From Collinsella sp. UBA6357 (GTDB taxonomy: Bacteria; Actinomycetota; Coriobacteriia; Coriobacteriales; Coriobacteriaceae), in assembly GCA_002437815.1 (NCBI GenBank), contig DJRP01000017.1, positions 9,178 to 38,769 of the forward strand: a stretch of 29,592 nucleotides of DNA, in the 5' to 3' direction. The translations under genes were made by a program, and so were the position numbers. Each line of letters opens with the position of its first letter. The first letter of the stretch is position 1. This document shows, piece by piece, positions 15,191 through 22,338 of the stretch. The notes under the pieces were generated by a model. That model did not search any database. It was given only the letters and a program-made list of their open reading frames with translations, and was not told where the DNA came from.

Positions 15191-16417
15191 ATGAGCAAGG
15201 AAAAAGTCGTTCTCGCATACTCCGGCGGTCTTGACACCTCGGTGTGCGTCAAGTGGCTCCAGGACGAGAAGAACCTCGACGTCGTCTGCGTCTGCGGCAA
15301 CGTCGGCCAGGAGGAGACCGGTCTTGAGGCCAAGAAGCAGAAGGCGCTCGATCTGGGCGTCCTCGATTGCCAGGTTCTCGACCTGCGTGACGAGTTCTCG
15401 GATGAGTTCCTGACCAAGGCCATCGCCGCCAACTCCATGTACGAGAACAAGTATCCGCTGCTCTCCGCCCTGTCCCGCCCGCTGCTCGCCAAGAAGCTTG
15501 TTGAGGTTGCGCATCAGTTTGGCGCCACCTATGTCGCCCATGGTTGCACGGGCAAGGGCAACGACCAGGTGCGTTTCGAGGCTGCCGTCAAGGCGCTCGA
15601 CCCGTCGCTCAAGGTGATCGCCCCGGTGCGTGAGTGGGATCTCAAGTGCCGCCCCGACGAGGTCGCCTATGCGCACGCCCACAACGTGCCTGTGCCCGAG
15701 GGCGCCAACGATAACCCCTATTCCATTGATGACAACCTGTGGGGTCGCGCCATCGAGTGCGGTCATCTCGAGGACCCGTGGAACGAGCCGCTCGATGACG
15801 CTTGGGTCATGACCAAGAATCCCGAGGATACGCCCGACACGCCGACCTACACCGAAATCGAGTTCGAGGCCGGTAAGCCCGTTGCTGTCGACGGCAAGAA
15901 GATGAAGCTTTCCGAGATCGTCATCACCCTCAACAAGATCTCCGGCGATAACGGCTTTGGCCGTCTCGATCTCGTCGAGGACCGTCTCGTGGGCCTCAAG
16001 AGCCGCGAGTGCTACGAGGTTCCCGGTGCCATGACGCTGCTGACCGCCCATAAGGCGCTCGAGGATATCTGCGTCGAGGGCGCCGTGCTCAAGGAGAAGT
16101 TCAAACTCGAGCAGGATTGGGCGACCGCCGTGTACAACGGCCAGTGGTTCAGCCCGCTCAAGAACGCCCTTGATGCCTTTATGGCCGAGACTCAGAAGTT
16201 TGTGACCGGTACCGTCCGCTTGAAGTTCTTCAAGGGCAACTGCCATGTCGTCGGCCGCAAGAGCCCCTTCAGCCTCTACGACTACGGTCTGGCTACCTAT
16301 GACCGCGATACCACGTTCGACGAGAAGGCTTCCGCCGGCTTCATCGAGATCGACACCCTGTCGCTCAAGACGTGGGCCAAGGTCCAGGGCCCCAGCTCTG
16401 AGGCTGCCAACGCCTAA
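15191..16417 (+). CDS. argG: Argininosuccinate synthase
   Basis: ArgG joins citrulline and aspartate with ATP to form argininosuccinate. The 408-residue length is standard. The N-terminal nucleotide-binding motif AYSGGLDTSVCVKWL (residues 9-23) is intact. Also visible are VAHGCTGKGNDQVRFE, REWDLKCRPDE, and the late YDYGLATYDRDTTFDEKASAGFIEI. The ATG at 15191 has GAAAGGAAAC upstream; the frame is open for 13 more codons but without a better start. Expression is probably governed by the arginine leader described upstream. argH follows only after a terminator, a small ORF and a separate control region, so the two are not a simple operon. Confidence 0.97.
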   Translation: MSKEKVVLAYSGGLDTSVCVKWLQDEKNLDVVCVCGNVGQEETGLEAKKQKALDLGVLDCQVLDLRDEFSDEFLTKAIAANSMYENKYPLLSALSRPLLAKKLVEVAHQFGATYVAHGCTGKGNDQVRFEAAVKALDPSLKVIAPVREWDLKCRPDEVAYAHAHNVPVPEGANDNPYSIDDNLWGRAIECGHLEDPWNEPLDDAWVMTKNPEDTPDTPTYTEIEFEAGKPVAVDGKKMKLSEIVITLNKISGDNGFGRLDLVEDRLVGLKSRECYEVPGAMTLLTAHKALEDICVEGAVLKEKFKLEQDWATAVYNGQWFSPLKNALDAFMAETQKFVTGTVRLKFFKGNCHVVGRKSPFSLYDYGLATYDRDTTFDEKASAGFIEIDTLSLKTWAKVQGPSSEAANA

Positions 16418-16565
16418 GCACTCTTTTTTCTTGGTATCTACGCGGCCAGTCCGTGTGATGCATAGGGCGCAAGGGGTCTCTACCTTTCGTTTTGCTTGCT
16501 GACACTGCTTAACAAACGGCGACCCCTACGTTCGCCTGATTCACCGCTTGTTCGGTTGAGCCTGG

Positions 16566-16598
16566 GCCCCGCCGGGGTGATCCGGCGGGGCTCTTTCT
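16566..16598 (+). terminator. Rho-independent terminator after argG
   Basis: GCCCCGCCGG (16566-16575) pairs perfectly with CCGGCGGGGC (16582-16591) around GGTGAT, followed by TCTTTCTAT. It lies about 150 bp after the argG stop codon; I see no gene in the 148 bp between them. Confidence 0.85.
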
Positions 16599-16653
16599 AT
16601 CTCAAATGTCCTTTTACGATGCCGTGGGCATCGACATGTTTTTGGAGTCCAAT

Positions 16654-16824
16654 ATGTTTAACGCTATCGCCAACGCGCTGCTCAACATTGCCCCCGAGCT
16701 CAACACTGCCAAGGTTTTGAGCACCCCTTGCACGCTCAAGTCTTGGATCGATGGTTCCGAGGGCAACGGCTGGAGGGAGTCCAAGGGCGCCAAGTGCCAG
16801 ACGCTGCACTTCTTTGACGAGTAG
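16654..16824 (+). CDS. Small hypothetical protein between argG and argH
   Basis: The predicted product has 56 residues, beginning MFNAIANALLNIAPELN, a probable amphipathic helix, and ending KCQTLHFFDE. I do not recognise it. The ATG at 16654 is preferred because GGAG (16644-16647) lies six bases upstream; an in-frame ATG at 16606 has no ribosome site and sits directly against the argG terminator. Codons strongly favour C/G third positions (AAC, GCC, ATC, CTC, AAG), which supports coding. Its location between two arginine genes may be fortuitous. An 8-bp inverted repeat (16840-16863) follows the stop codon. Confidence 0.5.
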   Translation: MFNAIANALLNIAPELNTAKVLSTPCTLKSWIDGSEGNGWRESKGAKCQTLHFFDE

Positions 16825-16839
16825 GTCTTTGGCATGACA

Positions 16840-16863
16840 AGTTTCTCGCTGATATGAGAAACT
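16840..16863. repeat. 8-bp inverted repeat after the small ORF
   Basis: AGTTTCTC (16840-16847) and GAGAAACT (16856-16863) are exact complements with an 8-base loop. No T-run follows on the plus strand, but the minus strand has TTTTT beyond it. It could be a weak terminator or a protein-binding site. Confidence 0.4.
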
Positions 16864-16879
16864 AAAAACGGTTACGTAT

Positions 16880-16916
16880 CGGTCGGATCGCGCTGTGCGT
16901 GCGGTTCGACCGTTTT
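16880..16916 (+). terminator. Probable terminator upstream of argH
   Basis: CGGTCG (16880-16885) pairs with CGACCG (16907-16912), followed by TTTTG. It ends exactly where the ArgR-like site begins, so it could end read-through from argG or the small ORF, or take part in argH control. Confidence 0.45.
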
Positions 16917-16929
16917 GCATGAATATGCA
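16916..16929. promoter_or_regulatory. ArgR-like operator upstream of argH
   Basis: TGCAT-GAAT-ATGCA is a perfect 5+4+5 inverted repeat, 23 bp upstream of the argH ATG. Its geometry equals the ARG box (TGAAT-N4-ATTCA in Bacillus), and the TGCAT/ATGCA arms are the form I associate with actinobacterial ArgR sites. ArgR itself is not in the window. Confidence 0.5.
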
Positions 16930-16952
16930 TAAAAACGAGAGGAGCATGTATT

Positions 16953-18383
16953 ATGGCGCTATGGGGCGGACGTTTTGAGGCTGGGGTCGCCGAGGTCACG
17001 CAGGAGTTCGGCGCTTCGCTGCCCGTGGACAAGCATCTGTATAAACAGGATATCGCCGGTTCCAAGGCTCACGCCAAGATGCTAGCGGCCCAGGGCATCA
17101 TTAGCCATGAGGATGAGCGGGCGATCCGCGAGGGTCTCGATGGCATTGAGCGCGATATCGATTCCGGCAACTTTACCTTCGATATCAACGATGAGGACAT
17201 CCACATGTCCATCGAAAGCGAGCTGACGCGTCGCATCGGCGAGGCGGGCAAGCGCCTTCATACCGGTCGCTCGCGCAACGATCAGGTCGCGACCGATACG
17301 CGCTTGGGGGTCAAGGCGCTCGCCAAGCAGCTTATGGAGGCCAACCTGCATCTGCGCCATGTTCTGGTCGATGCTGCCAAAAAGTACGATACGGTCATTT
17401 TGCCCGGCTACACCCATATGCAGCACGCACAGCCGGTCCTGCTCTCCCATCACCTGCTTGCCTATTCGTGGATGTTCACGCGCGACTTCCTGCGCCTCAA
17501 GGCCGCTTTCGATGCCGCCGACAACTGTCCGCTGGGTGCTGCCGCCCTTGCCGGCACGAGCTATCCGCTCGATCGTCAGATGACCGCTATCGAGCTCGGG
17601 TTCGCCAACGTGATTCCCAACTCGCTCGACGCCGTGTCCGACCGTGATTTCCTTCTTGACCTGCATTACGCCGGGTCGGTCATGGCCATGCACCTGTCGC
17701 GGCTGTCCGAGGAGATCGTGCTGTGGTCGAGCTCGGAGTTCGGCTTTATCACGCTTTCCGATTCCTATTCGACCGGATCTTCCATCATGCCGCAGAAGAA
17801 GAACCCCGATTTCGCCGAGTTGATTCGCGGCAAGAGCGGTCGCGTCTACGGCAACCTGGTGCAGCTTCTCGTTACCATGAAGGGCTTGCCGCTTGCCTAT
17901 AACAAGGATCTTCAGGAGGACAAGGAGGGCGCGCTCGATACCGCCCACACGCTCATGCAATGTCTCTCCGTCATGGCCGGCATGATTGAGACGTGGACCG
18001 TCAACGAGGACGCGATGGCACGCGAGTGCGGTGTCGGTCATCTGGCGGCAACCGACGTGGCGGATTATCTTGCCAAGCGTGACCTTCCGTTCCGCGAGGC
18101 CCATGCCGTGGTGGGGCATTTGGTGCTCATGTGCGAGAAGCGCGGCTGCAACCTTGAGGATCTTCCGTTTGAGGTGTTTGAGGAGGCGAGCCCCTTGTTT
18201 GAGCGCGATATTACCGAGGCGCTCGATATCCCATCGATCGTGGCCGCCCGCACCACCGAGGGCGGTACGGCGCCGCAGGCGGTGGCCGTTCAGCTCGAGC
18301 GTGCCGAAACGCAGCTCAGCCTTGATGAAGCTGATTTTGCCGGACTGACCAAGGTGGTCGAGATGGGACAGGGGGCCAAGTAA
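16953..18383 (+). CDS. argH: Argininosuccinate lyase
   Basis: ArgH cleaves argininosuccinate to arginine and fumarate, the last biosynthetic step. The 476-residue length fits the family. The canonical N-terminus MALWGGRFEAG supports the start, which has GAGAGGAG upstream. Conserved motifs are TGRSRNDQVATDTRL, YTHMQHAQPVLLSHHLLAY and the fumarase/aspartase-superfamily signature GSSIMPQKKNPD near residues 275-286, carrying the catalytic serine loop. It is preceded by a terminator-like hairpin and an ArgR-like box and followed by two hairpins, so it appears to be its own transcription unit. Confidence 0.97.
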   Translation: MALWGGRFEAGVAEVTQEFGASLPVDKHLYKQDIAGSKAHAKMLAAQGIISHEDERAIREGLDGIERDIDSGNFTFDINDEDIHMSIESELTRRIGEAGKRLHTGRSRNDQVATDTRLGVKALAKQLMEANLHLRHVLVDAAKKYDTVILPGYTHMQHAQPVLLSHHLLAYSWMFTRDFLRLKAAFDAADNCPLGAAALAGTSYPLDRQMTAIELGFANVIPNSLDAVSDRDFLLDLHYAGSVMAMHLSRLSEEIVLWSSSEFGFITLSDSYSTGSSIMPQKKNPDFAELIRGKSGRVYGNLVQLLVTMKGLPLAYNKDLQEDKEGALDTAHTLMQCLSVMAGMIETWTVNEDAMARECGVGHLAATDVADYLAKRDLPFREAHAVVGHLVLMCEKRGCNLEDLPFEVFEEASPLFERDITEALDIPSIVAARTTEGGTAPQAVAVQLERAETQLSLDEADFAGLTKVVEMGQGAK

Positions 18384-18466
18384 TCCCTTGCCGTTTCGTG
18401 TTTGCTCAACGCGGAACCATATCAAACGATGCATCCGACCCCGTTAATGAGACCGGGGTTTCAGGT

Positions 18467-18498
18467 GGGGCATGCCCGCTTGCGGGTGTGCCCCGTTT
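18467..18498 (+). terminator. Terminator of argH
   Basis: GGGGCA (18467-18472) pairs with TGCCCC (18489-18494) and CCCG with CGGG inside it; two G-U pairs join them into a 12-bp stem with the loop CTTG, followed by GTTT. A second hairpin, ACCCCG/CGGGGT (18438-18443, 18454-18459) with a short T-run, precedes it. Confidence 0.7.
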
Positions 18499-18642
18499 GC
18501 GTAGATGCGATGGACAAAACACGACGAGTGCACGAGCCGACACGCTCACGGCTTCCAATCGACCGTTTGCTCGCTTTAGAAACCCCCTGAGCTGCAGGGA
18601 TGTTAGGCTTAAGCGGTGTCGTGACGGAATGGACATAAGTAA

Positions 18643-18672
18643 AGCGTTTCAATAAATTATAGCGTTTCAATA
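18643..18672. repeat. 12-bp direct repeat upstream of ndk
   Basis: AGCGTTTCAATA occurs at 18643-18654 and 18661-18672, a period of 18 bp separated by AATTAT. The pair lies 36 bp upstream of the putative ndk -10 element. Confidence 0.6.
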
Positions 18673-18779
18673 GACAGAAATGTGTTTATGCCCAGATAAA
18701 ACTCTGCTACGATGCAGTCCAGGCACGCGCCGGAATGGGACTTAGGACGCGTGCGAACCTACTTGAAAGGCTATTTGTT

Positions 18780-19184
18780 ATGGCTATCGAGAAGACGTTT
18801 ATCATGATCAAGCCTGACGCCGTGCGCGATCGCAAGATCGGCCAGATCGTTGACCGCATCGAGCGTTCCGGTCTTGCCATTGAGCGCATGGAGATGACCA
18901 CCCTCGACCATGCTACCGTTGCCGAGCATTACGCCCATCTGGCGGACAAGCCCTTCTTCGGTAGCCTTTGCGCGTTCATGACGAGCGGACCGGTCGTCAA
19001 GATGGTTGTTTCGGGCAACTGCGCCGTGGCCAAGATGCGTACGATCATGGGCGCCACCAACCCGGTGGAGGCTACGCCCGGATCCATCCGCGGCGACTTT
19101 GCGACCGATGTCAACTCCAACGTGATCCATGGCTCGGACTCCTTGGAGAACGCCGAGATCGAGATCAAACGTTTCTTTGGCTAA
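18780..19184 (+). CDS. ndk: Nucleoside-diphosphate kinase
   Basis: Ndk transfers the terminal phosphate from ATP to other nucleoside diphosphates through a phosphohistidine. The 134-residue length is typical. Visible are the N-terminal EKTFIMIKPDAV, the nucleotide-binding MGATNPVEATPGSIRGDFA, and the active-site NVIHGSDS with catalytic His at about residue 117. The ATG at 18780 gives the standard N-terminus and has GAAAGG upstream. It is monocistronic, followed by a very strong terminator. Confidence 0.97.
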   Translation: MAIEKTFIMIKPDAVRDRKIGQIVDRIERSGLAIERMEMTTLDHATVAEHYAHLADKPFFGSLCAFMTSGPVVKMVVSGNCAVAKMRTIMGATNPVEATPGSIRGDFATDVNSNVIHGSDSLENAEIEIKRFFG

Positions 19185-19222
19185 ACCAGCTTTTACTCCT
19201 TAAAGCTGTTAGCGTGTGGCTT

Positions 19223-19260
19223 GGGCGCCGCGGGTTTTCCTTCCCGCGGCGCCCTTTTTT
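19223..19260 (+). terminator. Rho-independent terminator of ndk
   Basis: GGGCGCCGCGGG (19223-19234) pairs perfectly with CCCGCGGCGCCC (19243-19254) around TTTTCCTT, followed by six T residues. Confidence 0.95.
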
Positions 19261-19275
19261 ATTGCGCCCTCCGAT

Positions 19276-19304
19276 TTTTGGTGCGCTTTTGGTGCGCTTT
19301 TGAT
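19276..19304. repeat. 11-bp tandem repeat upstream of the export operon
   Basis: TTTTGGTGCGC occurs twice in tandem (19276-19286, 19287-19297) and continues into TTTTGAT. The last 16 bases (19289-19304) reappear with one mismatch at 27490-27505, upstream of the double-glycine leader protein gene. It may belong to the operon's promoter region; no standard sigma-70 hexamers are obvious. Confidence 0.5.
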
Positions 19305-19363
19305 TCGGTTGGCGTGCTACGTTTAACTCAGATTGAATTCGTGTGACGTGGGAGGCGTTTCCT

Positions 19364-19669
19364 ATGGATATCAATAAGAGGGTCGAGGACGGCTCGGTCA
19401 CCTTGACCGTGACGGGCTCCTTGAACACCGCCACGGCCCGCGATCTTGAGCATGTGGTCGATGACGCGCTGGCTCAAGTCCGTAATGCTTCCCTTGCCTT
19501 TGATTTCTCCGGGCTGGAGTACATTTCCTCAGCAGGGCTGCGCGTCTTGATGGGCGCCTATAAGAGCCTATCAGCCCATGGCGGCTCGCTCAAAGTGCTC
19601 AATCCATCCGATAGCGTGCGCGAGGTCTTCGATATCACCGGCCTCGTCGACATCCTGGATATCGAGTAG
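19364..19669 (+). CDS. STAS-domain protein (anti-sigma factor antagonist-like)
   Basis: The 101-residue protein is a single STAS domain. The segment LAFDFSGLEYISSAGLRVLM (residues 44-63) matches the SpoIIAA/RsbV phosphorylation loop. The usual Asp before the phosphoserine is Ser here (I-S-S-A-G), with Ser56 aligned to the phosphorylated residue of SpoIIAA. GGGAGG lies upstream of the ATG at 19364. It opens a four-gene operon, with the next ATG two bases after its stop codon, so it may regulate the exporter rather than a sigma factor. No anti-sigma kinase is encoded nearby. Fold is confident, role unknown. Confidence 0.88.
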   Translation: MDINKRVEDGSVTLTVTGSLNTATARDLEHVVDDALAQVRNASLAFDFSGLEYISSAGLRVLMGAYKSLSAHGGSLKVLNPSDSVREVFDITGLVDILDIE

Positions 19670-19671
19670 CC

Positions 19672-20142
19672 ATGGCGAAGATATATCGTGAGAAGGCGCT
19701 CGACCACGCGGCGCGCCCCGATCAGCTTGAAGACTATATCGCGGTTTCGAATCCGAGCGTCTGGATTATCTTGGGCGCCATCTTGGCTTTCCTCGTCGGT
19801 GTGTGCGTCTGGTGCGTCCTGGGGCATATCGAAGATGTCCAGCCAGCCGTGTTGCATGTGGACAATGGCGAGGCCGTGCTCTATATGGATCGGGCCGCCG
19901 CCGATGATCTGGGGGCCGGTGACAAGGTCACGATCGCCGATGTCCAAGGGCAGGTTTTGGCCGTTCAGGATGAGACCGTCTCTGCCTCAACGCTTGATGC
20001 AGCGGAGGCGCGATCGCTCGCTCTTAAAAGCTCCTCGCTGGTCGTGGCCAAGGTCTCAATCGATCTTCCCGACGGTTCGTATGAGGGCGATGTCACGGTG
20101 AGCGAACTCGACCCTATCGACCTTTTGATGAACAGGTCGTAG
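19672..20142 (+). CDS. HlyD-like membrane-anchored export accessory protein
   Basis: The 156-residue protein has a short cytosolic N-terminus, one transmembrane helix (about residues 30-50, VWIILGAILAFLVGVCVWCVL) and an extracytoplasmic beta-rich region. It resembles a shortened HlyD/NHLM-type membrane fusion protein: QPAVLHVDNGEAVLYMDRAAADDLGAGDKVTIADVQGQVLAV looks like the lipoyl/beta-barrel part, but the long coiled-coil hairpin is missing. That is plausible in an organism without an outer membrane. It sits between the STAS gene and the peptidase-ABC gene with 2-3 bp gaps, so co-translation is likely. The family link rests on context and weak sequence resemblance. Confidence 0.68.
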   Translation: MAKIYREKALDHAARPDQLEDYIAVSNPSVWIILGAILAFLVGVCVWCVLGHIEDVQPAVLHVDNGEAVLYMDRAAADDLGAGDKVTIADVQGQVLAVQDETVSASTLDAAEARSLALKSSSLVVAKVSIDLPDGSYEGDVTVSELDPIDLLMNRS

Positions 20143-20145
20143 CCC

Positions 20146-22332
20146 ATGGTGACCAGGATGGGAAAGGTGACGGAACCGGGAGGCTTCGCCTCGAAGGTTC
20201 CGCAGGTCATGCAGATGGAGGCGCTGGAGTGCGGCGCCGCCTGTCTGGCGATGGTCTGCGCCTATTACGGAAAATGGATACCGCTCGAGCAGGTGCGCGG
20301 CGACTGCGGCGTCTCCCGCGACGGCTCGAACGCCCTCAATATGATCAAAGCCGCGCGCTCCTATGGTTTCGAGGCGCATGGTTATCGCTTTGAGCCCCAG
20401 GCGTTGCGCGAGCGCGGCACGTTTCCCTGCATCGTCCACTTCGACTTCAACCATTTTGTCGTCGTGCGGGGCTTCAAGGGCGATAGCGTCTTTATCAACG
20501 ATCCCGGGGCGGGGGAGGAGAAACTCAGCATCGCCGAATTCGATCGCCGCTTCACCGGCGTGGTCCTTATGTTCAAGCCGACCGAGTCCTTCGAACCCGG
20601 GGGCAAACCGGCGTCCGTCAAGGATTTCGCCTTCGAACGCCTGCGTGGGGCCAAGGCGATTCTCGCCTTCGTCGCCATCACGAGTGCGATCGGGGCGCTT
20701 ATGGGGCTGGTGTCACCGATCATGTCGCAGGTTTTCACCGATCGCCTGCTCACGGGAAAGAATCTGAGCTGGACCGTTCCCTTTTTGGTGCTTTTCTTCA
20801 TCTTCGGTGTTATCAACGTCACGGTCCAGGCCCTGAACGCCATCTATTTGCGGCGCGTCGAGGGCAAGATGGCCGCCTCGGCGAGCGCGGCCTTTCTGTG
20901 GAAGGTGCTCCATATGCCCATGGAGTTCTTCTCGCAGCGCCTTGCGGGCGATATCGCCCGGCGCATGGGCTCCAACGCTACGGTCGCCCAGAGCCTTGCG
21001 GCGCAGGTGGGGCCGCTTCTGATCAACATCGCCATGGTGATCGTCTATCTGGTGCTCATGCTCGCCTACTCGCCTTTGCTCACGGCGGTGAGTTTGGCCT
21101 CGATGGCGGTCAACGTCTTGGTGGCGCGTGCGGTTTCGCGACGGCGCATCAACGCGACGCGCGTCATGATGCGCGACTCCGCCAATCTCGCGAGCACGAC
21201 TATGGCGGGTATCTCCATGATCGAGACTATCAAGGCCCAGGGCGTGGAACCAGGTTTCTTCAGGCGGTGGGCGGGCTATCAGGCCAGCGTCAATAAGATC
21301 AACGTGCGGAACACCCATATCACCCAGGGCTGGGGGCTTATCCCGAGCATCGTGAACACGGTGAGTAACGGTGCCATTCTGTCGATCGGCGTGTGGCTCA
21401 TCATCCAAGGCCGTTTCACCGTAGGTTCGCTTTTGGCGATGCAGTCGTTCGTGAGCGGGTTCACCAATCCCGCATCGAGCCTCGTCGGCGTGATGCAGAC
21501 GATGCAGGAGATGCGTACGGATATGGAGCGCATCAAGGACGTCATGGATTATCGTGATGACCCGTTGGCGCTTCCCGATCAGGCTACTGCCGTCGATGTT
21601 CCACTCGAGAAGCTCTCCGGCGAGGTCGAGCTCGACCATGTGACCTTCGGCTACTCCAAACTCGCCGATCCGATCATCAAGGACCTCTGCCTGCATGTGG
21701 CTCCCGGCGGATGCGTGGCGCTCGTCGGGCCGTCGGGCTGCGGCAAGTCGACCATCGCCAAGTTGATCGCCGGTCTCTATGAGCCCTGGAACGGCGTGAT
21801 TCGCCTGGACGGTATGCCGCTCGCCCAAATTCCCCGTGCGGTACGTTGCGGGTCGGTTGCCGTGATCGATCAGGATATCGTGCTCTACCACGACACGATC
21901 GGCAACAATATCCGGCTTTGGGACTCGACGATCGAGGACTACGAGGTGATCCTCGCCGCCCGCGACGCGCAGATCCACGATGACATCATGGCGCGCGAGG
22001 GGGCATACGAGAGCGTGCTCGCCGAGGACGGTCGCGATCTTTCGGGCGGGCAGCGCCAGCGCCTCGAGATCGCCCGTGCCCTCGCCATGGACCCGACGGT
22101 GATCGTCATGGACGAGGCCACGAGCGCCCTCGATGCTCAGACCGAGGCGGCGGTCATGGAGGCCGTCCGCCGCCGCGGCGCCACGCTGGTCGTGGTCGCC
22201 CATCGCTTGTCGACCGTTCGCGACGCCGACGAGATCGTCGTGCTCGACCGCGGGGTGGTCGTCGAGCGGGGGACCCATGAAGAGCTCCTTGCGCGCGACG
22301 GGGCCTACACGCATCTGATTACGGGGGAATAG
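20146..22332 (+). CDS. NHLM-type export ABC transporter with C39 peptidase domain
   Basis: The 728-residue protein combines three modules: an N-terminal C39 peptidase (about residues 15-145), a six-helix ABC membrane domain (about 165-460), and a nucleotide-binding domain. Peptidase residues are complete: Gln23, catalytic Cys29 in QMEALECGAACLAMV, His103 in HFDFNHFVVVRG and Asp119 in NDPGAG. The ATPase has Walker A GPSGCGKST (about 528), signature LSGGQRQR (about 632) and Walker B VIVMDEATSALD. Such proteins cut double-glycine leaders and export the mature peptide, as in NHLM/NHLP bacteriocin systems and lactococcin-type exporters. An alternative ATG four codons on (20158) is possible. It is followed by a second ABC gene after 6 bp. 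Confidence 0.93.
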   Translation: MVTRMGKVTEPGGFASKVPQVMQMEALECGAACLAMVCAYYGKWIPLEQVRGDCGVSRDGSNALNMIKAARSYGFEAHGYRFEPQALRERGTFPCIVHFDFNHFVVVRGFKGDSVFINDPGAGEEKLSIAEFDRRFTGVVLMFKPTESFEPGGKPASVKDFAFERLRGAKAILAFVAITSAIGALMGLVSPIMSQVFTDRLLTGKNLSWTVPFLVLFFIFGVINVTVQALNAIYLRRVEGKMAASASAAFLWKVLHMPMEFFSQRLAGDIARRMGSNATVAQSLAAQVGPLLINIAMVIVYLVLMLAYSPLLTAVSLASMAVNVLVARAVSRRRINATRVMMRDSANLASTTMAGISMIETIKAQGVEPGFFRRWAGYQASVNKINVRNTHITQGWGLIPSIVNTVSNGAILSIGVWLIIQGRFTVGSLLAMQSFVSGFTNPASSLVGVMQTMQEMRTDMERIKDVMDYRDDPLALPDQATAVDVPLEKLSGEVELDHVTFGYSKLADPIIKDLCLHVAPGGCVALVGPSGCGKSTIAKLIAGLYEPWNGVIRLDGMPLAQIPRAVRCGSVAVIDQDIVLYHDTIGNNIRLWDSTIEDYEVILAARDAQIHDDIMAREGAYESVLAEDGRDLSGGQRQRLEIARALAMDPTVIVMDEATSALDAQTEAAVMEAVRRRGATLVVVAHRLSTVRDADEIVVLDRGVVVERGTHEELLARDGAYTHLITGE

Positions 22333-22338
22333 ACGAAG

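Larger units (their letters stand above)
18384..18779 (+). other. 396-bp intergenic region between argH and ndk
   Basis: No convincing gene is present. It contains two hairpins (18438-18459 and 18467-18498) ending argH transcription, a 12-bp direct repeat pair at 18643-18672 and a possible ndk promoter with -10 TACGAT at 18708-18713. The stretch 18500-18640 shows nothing I can interpret. Confidence 0.5.

Noticed and set aside
15158..16246. 362-codon minus-strand frame opposite argG
   Set aside because: Shadow of argG; composition is that of antisense GC-rich codons and no domain is recognisable.
20713..22314. 533-codon open frame on the minus strand across the peptidase-ABC gene
   Set aside because: A typical shadow ORF of GC-rich coding sequence; the plus-strand gene has all catalytic and ATPase motifs.
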